Shown piece by piece: positions 1 to 10,355 of a stretch of DNA of 64,000 nucleotides (positions are counted from its first letter, which is position 1; each line of letters starts with the position of its first letter). The stretch lies in assembly GCF_000024505.1 (NCBI RefSeq), contig NC_013532.1, forward strand, positions 930,001 through 994,000, written 5' to 3'. The translations under genes were made by a program, and so were the position numbers. This DNA is from Anaplasma centrale str. Israel (GTDB lineage: Bacteria > Pseudomonadota > Alphaproteobacteria > Rickettsiales > Anaplasmataceae). The notes below the pieces were generated by a model, which worked only from the letters and a program-made list of their open reading frames with translations, had not been told where the DNA came from and made no database searches.

Positions 1-1
1 C

Positions 2-3000
2 ACTGAAGAGATTGAGGTTCCTAACTACCTACTGCAACAAGTTGCCAGCAAATCGCGGCGGGGTGTAGGTGCTAGAAGCTCCGGTCCCGTGCGGGATGAT
101 ATCGAAAACCTGAGAAGCATTGACAAGGAATTCAAGAATATATCTAGAGAACTTGAACAATTAGCAGAACAACTTGGAGGGGGTTGTGGATTCGCACCCG
201 GACACACTGAAGTGTTTTTGGTGAGGGTACTACAGCACAACATCCGCACACCGGGCGTTACATTAACTGCCAAACCTGGCCCACAGGTAACCCGACATAA
301 GATCGAAAATGATGACGGTTCCGTAGCAATTAGGCTCCAAGAGAAACATAAGGTCAATGTGACATGGCAGGACCCTGTGTGCAATACGACCAAAGATCTG
401 GGTGATCTGGATGCTACTCTGTCTTATACAATCTCTGACAGCAAAGCTGCTGGGAATGCGGTAGTATCGGACGTGAAGCTGAGCCTAGATGTTGCGGGTC
501 AACGCGTTATGAAAGACATAAGCCTCGGCAACATTGGGGAAATCAAGGCTACCTACGACTTATCGCAAAGTGTCGCCGAAGAACCTCAGACGGAAGAGGA
601 TCCCAGTAGAGATACTGGATCTGGTCGGCGCACAAAACGCCTCATAGGCTTCAGCAACATTGAGAGCGAGGGTTTCAGTGAAATAAAGAGGGAAGCTGCA
701 GAAATTGTTAGTGCACTAGGGGCAAGTGCAAAGGGTGTGGCCCAACGCGTGGGACATGCTAGTGGGATGGTAACGCCTGACAATATAACGCTGAGCACCA
801 ACCACAAGGCTTGCCATGATCTGGTCACAGATGGGGGGCTGTCCTCATTGGTGTTGGGTCAAGACTGGGCAGTTAGCAATCGAGATGATACAGGTAGTAC
901 TCCAAATCTTGAGAACCTGAGTGCAAGCGAGCAGCGCACCCTTTTGTCAACAGTGTTGGATACGGCGCCAGACAATACCCATGAGTTCTTGATGAAGGCA
1001 CTGGAAAAGAGCATCAAGACACCAAACATCATATTGTCCGCCATAACAGACAACGTAACTAAGCGGGATATCAAGAAAGATGCTGGTTCTGCGGCAATTA
1101 AAGTTCAAGAGGAGCATACGGCCGCAGTGATGTGGAAGGCAATCGCAAGTGACACACCCGCAAATCTGGGCAATGTGAATGCCACGCTGTCTTACACAAT
1201 TTCTGCTGACACAACCGCACAACATGCCATCATATCGGACGTGAGACTGAAAGTAGCCGTCGCAGGCACAGAAGCTGTGCAGGACATAGACTTCAATGGC
1301 ACCGAGAAGATTCAGATCCCCAATACATTACTGCGGAAAGCCGCCGATACATTGAGAGGCACTGGTCCTGTGGGCGAACAGATTTACTTTTCCCAGATAG
1401 ACACGGACAGTGCAGCGCCACACGCAGCTTACCAGGCCCCCACTAGTGGCCCCACCACGAAAGGGAAGCCGGAAGATAAGGCGCAGGGCGGCATGCCTGC
1501 TGCGGCAGGACAACCCCGTGATGGAGTTAATATAGCGGTCTACACATGTTTGGCGGATAACAGCGCAACGCCAGCACAAGGAACACCGGATAGCGCACCG
1601 ACCAAAACACAGCCACACGCGGCTGCAAGAGCGGGTGGCGGAGCCGTCTTTGCGCTCAAGAGCGAGCCAGACCAGATCATGCGTGATGCGATCCCAAATC
1701 CCTGGACCCTTATTGACGCTGGAACATATCACCAGGACAACAAGAAGAAGGCAAAGTCCGGAAACATTGAGGAATTCTGCTCAAAATTTCTACACCAGGA
1801 GACTATCAGGCGCAAAGGTTTGCTCGATTTCGTAAAATCGTCCATTAACTACGACCAGAATGCAAACATCAGCATTGTCCCATCGAAGAGGCCACAGGGG
1901 TCCACACGCGCCAGAGGCCCCAAAGGCGAGCGGCATATAATTGCAGAAGTAATAGTCACCGAGCACCACGAATTCAGTGTATTAAATAGCGGCAATACAG
2001 TAGGCAGCTTGAAAGCAAGCGTGCAATATGCAGTAAAACCCACTGTTGTACTGAACAAATATAAAATCAGCGACTTGAAAGTTACAATACAACACGAAGA
2101 TTCAAACTCGGAGCTGAAGTACGAGAGCACTGGCACCCACGAGGTTGGCTTGCCCGGCACAGAGACAGAGCCACAGCCGCCAAAGCTTGTTACATCATCC
2201 ACTGCAGCACAACAGCTTTCAGATACAGCATCTACAACCATAGAGCAGAAGGTTGCTGCTGTAGCTACAGAGTTTGGTGCTACGCGCACAAGTTCCGATC
2301 CTTCGCAATCTGCAAACATAGCCAAGTATCTGGAAGGCATATCACAACCCAGCAGTAGCGGTACAGGTGAACCACCAGAGACTCCTCCGAAAAAAAGTAG
2401 TGCTACAGACACGCAGGACCTGGATGCCGGCACCGGAGTTGTGAGACAAGCCAGTAATGCCACTGAGCATACTCCGCAGCCCGTAACGTCTGCGGCAGGT
2501 AGCAACGCACCCGCTACACATCGCGAAACTTGCGCGCTAAAGAGTAAGCCAGATCAGGAAATGGATGCTGCAGCAGCAACTCCTTGGAATCTGGTTTATG
2601 ATGAAAACACGCACAAGCCGGGCGGAAAGACGCCTGCAGGTGATAGCGTCATGCAATTCATAAAGGAATACTTGCTCAGGCCTACACCGCAGCGTAAGGG
2701 CATGTTGGAATTCGCTAAAGCATGTATACGCAATGGCAATTATGGTCTGGTTGCACACGCTACAAGCGGCCCCAAAATAAAGATAACAACCCTAGATCAG
2801 GGGGAGGGCAGCCCCACAATTGTGGAAGAAGTACACAATATCGAGATCAAGAATTTGGCGGGGAAGATACTGGAAGTTGTAGCAGCAAAGGTAAGCTACA
2901 AAGTAAGCGGCACTGCGACGTTAGGGGAGTATGTATTATCCGATATGGACGTTGTAGTTAAATCATTGGGGGCTGACGGGCAAAGTCCATCCGCTACCGA

Positions 3001-5479
3001 GCTAAGGCATAGTATATCAGCCAGCAAGCGTGTTTCGCGAGAAAAACAGCCCGCATTTGCGCAAAGTGCCGCATCAGCACAGCGCTTTAGTGACACAGAT
3101 GGACAAGACACCGACCAAGCAAGGCTTCGGACACAGGCAGCAACAACACTATCTCAGGCGGCACAACAAAGTGTTGCGCGAAGCCGCTCTAATACAAAAT
3201 CCGTTGCAATTCAGACTGGCGCAGACGACTCACCTGACATCATCCTTGACTCCAGTTACACTGGTGGTAAAGAACTCAGTTATGTATTGCACACACTGGT
3301 TCTGGGCAACGACTGGGTGTTGAGACACAAATTTGATGGCAGCACCAATATAGACCCTGACATTTTTTCGGACCCACGCGCACAGTTGACACTCCTATCA
3401 GCAGTACTAGACGAAGCACCGGGTGTCACGCACAAGGGCTTGCTAGATGTAATGCAAGGCGGCATAAGCACACCAAACGTTTCATTAGCTGTCAAGCAGG
3501 GCACGGCACCTGTGGTCACTAGGACAGTAACCACAAACAGCGACGGTAGTCTGGCAATTAAGGTCCAAGAGGAGCATGAAACCACAGCAAGGTATGTAGT
3601 ACCTGGCACCGCCAGAGATCTGGACAAGGTGCGTGCTGTCCTTTCATATGTTATACGCCCCGGCACACGTGCACGGAATGCCGTCCACGTTGTACTCTCA
3701 AACTTACAGCTGAAAGTGGTCGTTGAAGGCACAGGTGAGGAGCTGGTTGTCGATTTTCCCGATAACGAGGAAGCGCTCGCTATTTCTGGCGACTTGCTGC
3801 AAAACATTGCCAATACGGTGCGTGGACGCGCTACTGTTGGCACTCAATCGGGAAGCGAGCACGATAGCGAACCCTACGAGAGCTATAAACAACCTCGTGG
3901 TGTGGCGGCTTTGTTTGCATCAAGCGCTCAGCCCAAAGCAGATAATGGCGACGTAGGGCACCTCGCAATGGGGCATGCTACAGCATCGCAGGAAGGAGGA
4001 GGTGATGTCGCTTTTACCGCCCCTCACGCAGCGGCAACATCCAAAGACGGCATCACTTGGGTTGAGCATACCGGCATTAGTGACGGCACAGAACCAGAAG
4101 CTACGGACCCAAACTTGGCACAGCAGGGGCAGCAGTGGAGCACAACACGAATACTGCAAGCGATGAAAACACGGCGTGAGGCAGATGCAGCAGCACGAAG
4201 CAGGTACGAGTCACAGGAGGAGGACAGCGACTCCTACGAGACGGACACAGAAGAAGAGGAGGAACAAGAGGAAAGTGTAAGTCGCACAGGATACGATGAC
4301 CGGAACTTGCTAACAGACTCTGAAGAAGAAGCAGAAGATGCGGTGAGAGCAGCGCGTACTGCTAAATCAGGAAGGGGGCCACATCGCACCCGGCGCGGCA
4401 GAACACAAAACGCTGAAGCATCCGGACTTGGTAAGTCTGAGATGCGGCACCAGACCAAACAGTCAGCTAAGCGTGGCACCGCAGAAATGCAACTATTTGC
4501 TTCTAACGGGAAGTTTAATTTCGTTGACGAGGTCAAAAGAGCGCTCAAGAACGAGCGTCTGTGCCGCAAAGTTTTCTATCCACAGAACGCGGATGCTGCA
4601 GAATTTGGGGAAAATCTCCTGCTGCGTATCGCAGAGTTGAGTGTTGCTCCTCTTGGTACCGCGGTTGACGATTTACAGATCGTAGGCAGCATATGCAGTG
4701 ACGTAGACTACTCAGAACCCCAGCAGGAGTACACAGTAGCGCAAAGTGCCACAGTTGATGCTGGAATCCATGGAAAGTTCTACATTTCCGTCCGGTACCA
4801 GGTCGCAAGAGAAGTTTCAGTGTACTCGACCAATTATACAGTCAAAAACGCCACCATTAACCTGGGTCTTACAGAAAACTCCGGAGCAACTGTCCTCCCT
4901 GTCAGTGACATAGTTTCTGCAGTTGACACGCCGTGGCGCGCCGCTGTTGCGGAATGTAGTAGGCCGCAGGGTGGATTTCGCACCCGCGCATTGGCGACAG
5001 ATGACGATGTACAGGGATATCAAAAAGTCAGGGTTGGGCGGGAGAAAAAGCGCACAAAACAGCAACCTATGCCCGAATTTGCAGAGGAGAATGTGCTGCA
5101 CATGGCACCACACACAAGCAGTAAGGGCTGGTTTAGAAAAATACTGGATTGTGTGTGTAAACTCTTTGGAAAGATATTCAAATTCCTACGGCAGTGTTTT
5201 GGCGTGCAGAGCGACACACTCGATGATTCTGCGCAATACGTAAGAGACACCTACAGGCCCACTGAGGATGGACGGCGTGACCCACGCACAGCACACCTGC
5301 TACGCACAAGTGGTGATGCTGATGCACCGCACCAAAATGAGCTGGACGAAAGCGACTATGAACATCTTGGTGCAGATGATGACGAAACCACCCGCTTTCC
5401 TTCCGAAGTAGTGAGTGACAGCACAATCCACAGCGTATCAAGCAGGCGAGCAGAAACCACTAGGAAAGGTCGCGGGTAG
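2..5479 (+). CDS. Giant repeat protein, family member 1 (5' end outside window)
   Basis: Product not recognised. The frame is open to the left edge: the first in-frame start codon is GTG 89, but bases 2-88 encode residues resembling the end of an internal repeat (TEEIEVPNYLL here, TEKIQIPNTLL near 1300), so the gene starts upstream and this is its C-terminal 1,825 residues. Two kinds of roughly 170-190 residue modules are visible. Type A lies at about 190-545, 800-1370 and 3260-3840 and carries GS[VAL]AI[RK][LV]QE[EK]H followed by an LSYTI-type strand. Type B lies at about 1640-2160 and 2530-3030, begins ALKS[EK]PDQ and also ends in a V-[QS]-Y strand. A divergent module lies at 4500-4890. An acidic stretch (about 4200-4350) precedes it. 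Near 5128-5200 is a Cys-containing hydrophobic/amphipathic segment, then a charged Ser/Asp-rich tail. No signal peptide can be judged. Surface or secreted location is inferred only. Confidence 0.85.
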   Translation, partial: TEEIEVPNYLLQQVASKSRRGVGARSSGPVRDDIENLRSIDKEFKNISRELEQLAEQLGGGCGFAPGHTEVFLVRVLQHNIRTPGVTLTAKPGPQVTRHKIENDDGSVAIRLQEKHKVNVTWQDPVCNTTKDLGDLDATLSYTISDSKAAGNAVVSDVKLSLDVAGQRVMKDISLGNIGEIKATYDLSQSVAEEPQTEEDPSRDTGSGRRTKRLIGFSNIESEGFSEIKREAAEIVSALGASAKGVAQRVGHASGMVTPDNITLSTNHKACHDLVTDGGLSSLVLGQDWAVSNRDDTGSTPNLENLSASEQRTLLSTVLDTAPDNTHEFLMKALEKSIKTPNIILSAITDNVTKRDIKKDAGSAAIKVQEEHTAAVMWKAIASDTPANLGNVNATLSYTISADTTAQHAIISDVRLKVAVAGTEAVQDIDFNGTEKIQIPNTLLRKAADTLRGTGPVGEQIYFSQIDTDSAAPHAAYQAPTSGPTTKGKPEDKAQGGMPAAAGQPRDGVNIAVYTCLADNSATPAQGTPDSAPTKTQPHAAARAGGGAVFALKSEPDQIMRDAIPNPWTLIDAGTYHQDNKKKAKSGNIEEFCSKFLHQETIRRKGLLDFVKSSINYDQNANISIVPSKRPQGSTRARGPKGERHIIAEVIVTEHHEFSVLNSGNTVGSLKASVQYAVKPTVVLNKYKISDLKVTIQHEDSNSELKYESTGTHEVGLPGTETEPQPPKLVTSSTAAQQLSDTASTTIEQKVAAVATEFGATRTSSDPSQSANIAKYLEGISQPSSSGTGEPPETPPKKSSATDTQDLDAGTGVVRQASNATEHTPQPVTSAAGSNAPATHRETCALKSKPDQEMDAAAATPWNLVYDENTHKPGGKTPAGDSVMQFIKEYLLRPTPQRKGMLEFAKACIRNGNYGLVAHATSGPKIKITTLDQGEGSPTIVEEVHNIEIKNLAGKILEVVAAKVSYKVSGTATLGEYVLSDMDVVVKSLGADGQSPSATELRHSISASKRVSREKQPAFAQSAASAQRFSDTDGQDTDQARLRTQAATTLSQAAQQSVARSRSNTKSVAIQTGADDSPDIILDSSYTGGKELSYVLHTLVLGNDWVLRHKFDGSTNIDPDIFSDPRAQLTLLSAVLDEAPGVTHKGLLDVMQGGISTPNVSLAVKQGTAPVVTRTVTTNSDGSLAIKVQEEHETTARYVVPGTARDLDKVRAVLSYVIRPGTRARNAVHVVLSNLQLKVVVEGTGEELVVDFPDNEEALAISGDLLQNIANTVRGRATVGTQSGSEHDSEPYESYKQPRGVAALFASSAQPKADNGDVGHLAMGHATASQEGGGDVAFTAPHAAATSKDGITWVEHTGISDGTEPEATDPNLAQQGQQWSTTRILQAMKTRREADAAARSRYESQEEDSDSYETDTEEEEEQEESVSRTGYDDRNLLTDSEEEAEDAVRAARTAKSGRGPHRTRRGRTQNAEASGLGKSEMRHQTKQSAKRGTAEMQLFASNGKFNFVDEVKRALKNERLCRKVFYPQNADAAEFGENLLLRIAELSVAPLGTAVDDLQIVGSICSDVDYSEPQQEYTVAQSATVDAGIHGKFYISVRYQVAREVSVYSTNYTVKNATINLGLTENSGATVLPVSDIVSAVDTPWRAAVAECSRPQGGFRTRALATDDDVQGYQKVRVGREKKRTKQQPMPEFAEENVLHMAPHTSSKGWFRKILDCVCKLFGKIFKFLRQCFGVQSDTLDDSAQYVRDTYRPTEDGRRDPRTAHLLRTSGDADAPHQNELDESDYEHLGADDDETTRFPSEVVSDSTIHSVSSRRAETTRKGRG

Positions 5480-5811
5480 TGGCTCTGGCAGGATGTGTGA
5501 CGCAGTGGCACCACCAATGAAGCAATAAACCCAAACTGCGCATAACGCATGGCCCAAGATGCACTCATAGAACATCCCAAAAGCCTACATCTGCGCGTGA
5601 AAACGGCGTATACCCCGCAGGCCGGATCGTTCGAGCCTTGATGGACTTCGACATCCACAACCTTTGATATTCACGCACTTTAAGCATTTTCATATAGTTG
5701 TGGGGAATGTACGCACTGTGGATACACCAATCGCAACATAATTAATTGCCTCCTGCATCCACCCCAATAGCGGCATACACAACAAAATAGTGTAAAATTC
5801 TTTACCAGATG

Positions 5812-5827
5812 ATACAAAAAATTGTAT
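5812..5827. repeat. Inverted repeat, possible operator
   Basis: ATACAA and TTGTAT form a perfect 6-bp inverted repeat around four A residues. It lies about 50 nt upstream of the candidate promoter at 5879-5908. It is too short and A/T-rich to call a real operator with confidence. Confidence 0.25.
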
Positions 5828-5878
5828 AACAGCATGGTGAATAACAGCGCTGTTACTCGTGCCCGAGTTGTAAAATTA

Positions 5879-5908
5879 TTGACTTGCTCTACCAATACCG
5901 TACATAAT
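5879..5908 (+). promoter_or_regulatory. Candidate sigma70 promoter for giant gene 2
   Basis: TTGACT (5879-5884) and CATAAT (5903-5908) are each five of six matches to the -35 and -10 consensus, with an 18-bp spacer. It points toward the large gene starting at 6522; transcription would start near 5915 and cross the 12-G tract. Confidence 0.4.
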
Positions 5909-6017
5909 CTCCGGGTGTGTGTATGCTCCGTTGCGCGTGTAGCGTGGCCTTGCGGAGCCGGTGTTGGCCGTACCCACGCGGGGCTTGGCAGCTGTGGTTG
6001 TCTCTGAGTCCGTGTGT

Positions 6018-6029
6018 GGGGGGGGGGGG
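6018..6029. repeat. 12-G homopolymer tract
   Basis: Twelve consecutive G residues lie in the non-coding region about 490 nt upstream of the giant gene at 6522 and downstream of the candidate promoter. Tracts of this length are slippage-prone, so length could vary between clones. Confidence 0.9.
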
Positions 6030-6521
6030 AGCTAGAAACGTGTCGCAGATGCTAAACCGTTGGTAGATTTTGCGGTAGGTAGCGAGGGCTTTTGGTGCTC
6101 TTGCGCCGGCGGTGTGTGCGAGCGGTGCTGGCAACCTAGCGTAGATGTTAAGCGGAACAGCAGCGGATACGGGCGCGTTCCTGTCCGCTGAGTGTTGTCA
6201 GATCTCGTCGGGCTTTGTTGCCAACATCTAGGTGAGAGGGTGGCTCTACCTGCAGCTGAAAATGTATGCAAGTGGCAAGGGAAGTGTCAGTTTATGCACG
6301 CAGTAGGTTGGAGCGGAGAAGCGTAGACACGCGGTTTTGGGTATCAGACAGATCGTATTTGTATGGAGTGTAAAGCTGGGGTACCGGGTTTGGGTGGAAC
6401 TGCAGGCGGCATGCCAATCGCAAGAACGGTGTGCGTTGTACGGGCCCTGTGGAGAGCACCAGCGTAGGTGCGCCATGCTTTCGTATAGATCGTGGACTGA
6501 AGATCGCGATGAGGTGGTAAG

Positions 6522-9500
6522 ATGAGTGCGGACCAAGAGGGCAGTGGAGCGGCTTTAGCAGCTTCGGACGGTACGTTGGGCAACAGTGGTGCAGTGGCAC
6601 GGCGCGGTGGCGGTGGTACTGCCGTTCCTGGTAGTGGCACAGGTCGTGCGCCTACTGCCCAAGAACTCAGTGTCGTTGAAACCGCTTTTAGAGGCGGCAA
6701 TGTGCACAATGTTTTGGATGCACTGTGCGAGGAGGGAGAGACTCCGCAAATTTTGGCGCATGTTTCCAGCACTATCATCCGCAAGCAAGGGCCAGGCCTC
6801 GGTACCGACAGCGCAGTCCTAGCAGCACACAAGTTCTACGTGGTGCGTGTGGTACCAACAGACGGCGAAGGATGCAGCAGGTATCTTCACGTCCGGTTTG
6901 AATATGAACTGCAAGCCTCGCTGTCCGGCAGCATTACTTATCCTGTCGTGCGTTGCGTGCGGCTTGGGAGTAGGGCCTTGGACCGCGGCGCGGATATCAT
7001 AGCACCAAGTGGCAGCCTTGAGTTCGACAAAGTATGGAAGGCGAGCGGCACAGGGAGTGGCTCTGCTGGTGCGCAGGGTAGCATGCGCGCCGTACCTGTG
7101 CACAGCGCAATATTCGCAATACCTGGCTCGCCATTCGATTGCCAGCGTAGTGACATCATTACATTTGCAGCCCCAATAGACATTAACCCACACGTGCACA
7201 GGAGCCTACTGACTGATGCGTGTGTGTACCAAGACACAACGATGCTGCACAGAGACGCTATGGTTACAGTCACAAGTGGTGAGCCTGACGCCGTGAGGCA
7301 CGCTGTAGTCGATGCTATGTATTACGCAGATCACCCCGGGATTAACATTGAGCTCACACCTCCAGTAGAGTATAGCATCGGGCACCCCGCAGTTGTGGCA
7401 CTTAGCAGTCGACGTGGTCCACGTCATGGTGCCACTTTTGAGCGCCATTACGTGTTCAAAACACACCGCGGCAGTAGAGTGCACAGGGTTCATGCCTTCA
7501 TCGCATTAGATGCGGCAAAACACAGTGGTAGCAGTACCGGACAAGGCCAATATACAACACCCGCATTTGCAGTGCGGGTGTGTAGTAACACGTTCAGACT
7601 GAGTCACTTTCTTGCCGCATCAGTCTCCGCAAACGTGAGTGCGGAGCAGCAACAATTCGTGGTACACAGTCCGCAGGACACGCGAACTACAGATACGGAT
7701 GCTGGTAGTAGCTGCAGTAGTGAGGGTACTACGGTACGGACTACGGCTATCCCTGGAGGAAGTGGCGCAGCAGCACAGCAAGTGGGAGGTCTGCCACTCC
7801 TCGTCGTAAACAGTTTTGAGTCGGATCTGAAGGCTACAAGCAAATGCAAGTTGGATGATGCTACTATAAAGTACCTACTGGACGTAACACGCAACCATGC
7901 AGTAGGTGCAGATATGAACCGCGCACTCGTTGAAAGCCTGACAAGAATCATCCCCACAGGTGGGAAGAGGGACTTTGAGTGCGCTGACGAAGGCTTGCGT
8001 GAGCTGTTGTCCAGCGGCAATGTATCGAAAGACGGACAAGTGATCAAAGCGCCGCCCAGCACAGAGGGGTCCAGTGCGCTGGACGAATTCAGAAATGCGC
8101 TAGGATTGCAGCCAGGCACAACTGACCTGCTGCTGCGCGCCATAATCAACACATGCGACACGGTCCACAACGGATTCACCGTTGTGCAAGAAGACAAAGA
8201 ACTGCACAGAATTCAGCCCACAGTTAAACAGAGTCTGGCACTGGTGTTCGATGATGCTGCCAGTGTGAAGAAAGCAAAGATCATTAGGAAGCTGGAGCTG
8301 GAGTACAAAATTAGTGAGGACGATGCCTTCAAAACGTCTGTAGATGTCTCTTATGAACTGTCTTTGGCGACGCTTGAAGACGGGCGTATGAAGTTGACAA
8401 CCAGCAATATTTTAGCTACCGCCACCGACGTTGACTCTACGCGACCAGGCACTGTCGTACCCACACCCACAGTTCTTTCATATCCCTCGCAACTCGATAC
8501 AACAGTGAGCGACTTATCGCAACTTTTTGTGGAGAGTAATACCCCCTTGGCAATCTGTGCTGCGGTTGGCAGTTATGGACTGCGTGGCGTGTTCCTGCCC
8601 CAAACAAAGGAAACCCCCAGCGGCGCTGCGACCAGCTTTGCACCCACAAGAGGAAAGGCTAGTGCAAGCATCGTAGAGTTTTACAAAACGCAAGAGGGTG
8701 AAGGCGGCAGTCAATTCTTGGAAGAACAGCTAAGCGATACTCTTCCGCGTCTGCTTGGCCTACTACCATGTAGGCTGCGTCATAGCACCGGTAGCTGCGG
8801 CACCAGTGTGGAAATTAGTGAGGTTTTGCGCTCTGTATCCGGGCACCTTATAGGACATGTAACTGGGCTCGTGGAAGAAGCGTATGAAACTAGTAGAATT
8901 CCCGGAAGGGGAGCAGATAATGGATGCGGTGTAATTGCGGGTACCCGAGTTAAGCGGCTCTACAAAATGTCGACACCACAGCGTAGCCTATATGTGTGCG
9001 TCGAACACGATCTGCTGTTAGTCGAGAGTACACATACCGACAGAGAGGGACAAGACGTAGTATATAGCGACCATATAGTGTGTAATATGAAGATAGGCTG
9101 TTCAGGAGATAAAGAAAACATCGAAATGCTGGCATTCCCTGACGTGACCGCGACCGTCCGTTCCGACCAGCGTCGTGAGCATAGGATGACCGCAACGGTT
9201 GCCAGCAGTACAAGTGGGGTTTCCCACACAGGTGGAGACGCATCAGCCGCAGCCCACCACAGCACGACGGAGGGTGGCAGTGGTGAGGTCGTCCCACCCA
9301 GCAACAAGGAGAAGGACGGCGGCGACGAAACTGCCGCTACCGCATCCGAGCATAAAAAGGCAGATAGCGGCGGCAAGGTTACCCCATCCATACACGAGGA
9401 AAACGTGAGTGAACAACCCCACACCGATGCCGGGAAGGATAGCAGCGCCACCTCGCCAGGGGGGGATGACGTGCCTAGTGGTGTGCCTAGCGATAATGAT

Positions 9501-10355
9501 GCAGACCGCACTGAGCACGCTGCTGCCGTTGTTTGCGATGTTACCGACGCTAAGATCACTGTCAGCAAGTTAAATGACAAAGGAGCAGCTGAGAAGTCTG
9601 CCACATTTACAATCCCCAGTACGAAATCCAGCTCGGCAAGCGCCCCGTATGATGACGCGAAGGCTGAGTGCAAAAAATCGGGGCAACGGCGCCATCGAGA
9701 TGGTGTGTCAGCTCACAAAACGCGCAGAGACAGGGTTAGAACTGAAGGGAAACCTAAAGATAGAAAAGGGGATAAGGAAGCCGCGTTCGTCGCGGAGAAG
9801 AAAGCGCCTGCCACACCTAAGGAGGAACAACAGCACAGCAAAACGTGGTTTGCGCAGTTGTGGGATGTGGTGTGGCATTGGCTCGTGCTGGTGGTAATGC
9901 TGCTGCTCACATACATTGTGGCAATGGTGTTATGGAGTCGCACGTATCTTCTTTGTGGTCTCTGCAGCTTGTTGCGCCTGTGTCGCCGCTCTCCAAAGGT
10001 GGAAGAAGGCGAAACGCTTACCAGTGTGGTAGGCTTGCGCGGCTTTGCTACGCGGCAGAATGTTGTTACGCAGCCTATTGTTACACATCCAGATGAACAT
10101 GATGGTGATCGGTCGCACTCCCATGCCAGCAACACTGATGGATGCAGCGCGGGGGGGTTAGCTGAGTACGAGAACGCGGGTTCGTCGGAGGATGCTTCGT
10201 CCATGACGGCACAGTCGCAGCGTGTGTCGTCACGGTCACCCGGGAGCGCGTTGCACGACAGCGCCGTAGCTTCCGCAGTGGCATCCGGCTATAGTTCTGC
10301 TAGCACTAGTGAACACTCAGCGTCGGTGCGGTCTGAGATACCCAGTCGTGCGTGA
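6522..10355 (+). CDS. Giant repeat protein, family member 2
   Basis: Product not recognised; 1,277 residues. ATG 6522 is chosen because GAGGTGG lies just upstream. The N-terminus is low-complexity Gly/Ala/Ser without a classic signal peptide. The body shows diverged versions of the family strand, for example LHVRFEYELQAS near residue 125 and VDVSYELSLAT near 610, each preceded by helical stretches such as DLLLRAIINTCDTVHNGF. Residues about 880-1100 are hydrophilic, rich in Ser, Asp, Lys and Gly. A clear hydrophobic segment lies at about 1112-1145 (VWHWLVLVVMLLLTYIVAMV), followed by a CGLCSLLRLC Cys/Leu run and a Ser-rich tail of about 130 residues. This predicts one membrane anchor near the C-terminus. 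Topology and export route are not shown by the sequence. A 7-G run occurs within the gene at 9459-9465. Confidence 0.85.
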   Translation: MSADQEGSGAALAASDGTLGNSGAVARRGGGGTAVPGSGTGRAPTAQELSVVETAFRGGNVHNVLDALCEEGETPQILAHVSSTIIRKQGPGLGTDSAVLAAHKFYVVRVVPTDGEGCSRYLHVRFEYELQASLSGSITYPVVRCVRLGSRALDRGADIIAPSGSLEFDKVWKASGTGSGSAGAQGSMRAVPVHSAIFAIPGSPFDCQRSDIITFAAPIDINPHVHRSLLTDACVYQDTTMLHRDAMVTVTSGEPDAVRHAVVDAMYYADHPGINIELTPPVEYSIGHPAVVALSSRRGPRHGATFERHYVFKTHRGSRVHRVHAFIALDAAKHSGSSTGQGQYTTPAFAVRVCSNTFRLSHFLAASVSANVSAEQQQFVVHSPQDTRTTDTDAGSSCSSEGTTVRTTAIPGGSGAAAQQVGGLPLLVVNSFESDLKATSKCKLDDATIKYLLDVTRNHAVGADMNRALVESLTRIIPTGGKRDFECADEGLRELLSSGNVSKDGQVIKAPPSTEGSSALDEFRNALGLQPGTTDLLLRAIINTCDTVHNGFTVVQEDKELHRIQPTVKQSLALVFDDAASVKKAKIIRKLELEYKISEDDAFKTSVDVSYELSLATLEDGRMKLTTSNILATATDVDSTRPGTVVPTPTVLSYPSQLDTTVSDLSQLFVESNTPLAICAAVGSYGLRGVFLPQTKETPSGAATSFAPTRGKASASIVEFYKTQEGEGGSQFLEEQLSDTLPRLLGLLPCRLRHSTGSCGTSVEISEVLRSVSGHLIGHVTGLVEEAYETSRIPGRGADNGCGVIAGTRVKRLYKMSTPQRSLYVCVEHDLLLVESTHTDREGQDVVYSDHIVCNMKIGCSGDKENIEMLAFPDVTATVRSDQRREHRMTATVASSTSGVSHTGGDASAAAHHSTTEGGSGEVVPPSNKEKDGGDETAATASEHKKADSGGKVTPSIHEENVSEQPHTDAGKDSSATSPGGDDVPSGVPSDNDADRTEHAAAVVCDVTDAKITVSKLNDKGAAEKSATFTIPSTKSSSASAPYDDAKAECKKSGQRRHRDGVSAHKTRRDRVRTEGKPKDRKGDKEAAFVAEKKAPATPKEEQQHSKTWFAQLWDVVWHWLVLVVMLLLTYIVAMVLWSRTYLLCGLCSLLRLCRRSPKVEEGETLTSVVGLRGFATRQNVVTQPIVTHPDEHDGDRSHSHASNTDGCSAGGLAEYENAGSSEDASSMTAQSQRVSSRSPGSALHDSAVASAVASGYSSASTSEHSASVRSEIPSRA

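Larger units (their letters stand above)
5480..6521. other. 1.04 kb intergenic region upstream of giant gene 2
   Basis: No credible gene is seen; the short open frames lack ribosome sites, conserved features or plausible composition. It holds a candidate promoter, a short perfect inverted repeat and a 12-G tract, listed separately. If the promoter near 5.9 kb serves the gene at 6522, the leader is about 600 nt. Confidence 0.6.

Noticed and set aside
1849-2505. Open frame of 218 codons opposite giant gene 1
   Set aside because: Cys/Val/Ser-rich antisense translation with no motifs; the plus strand carries repeats conserved at the protein level.
8960-9673. Open frame of 237 codons opposite giant gene 2
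   Set aside because: Antisense to a low-complexity region; no start signals or motifs.
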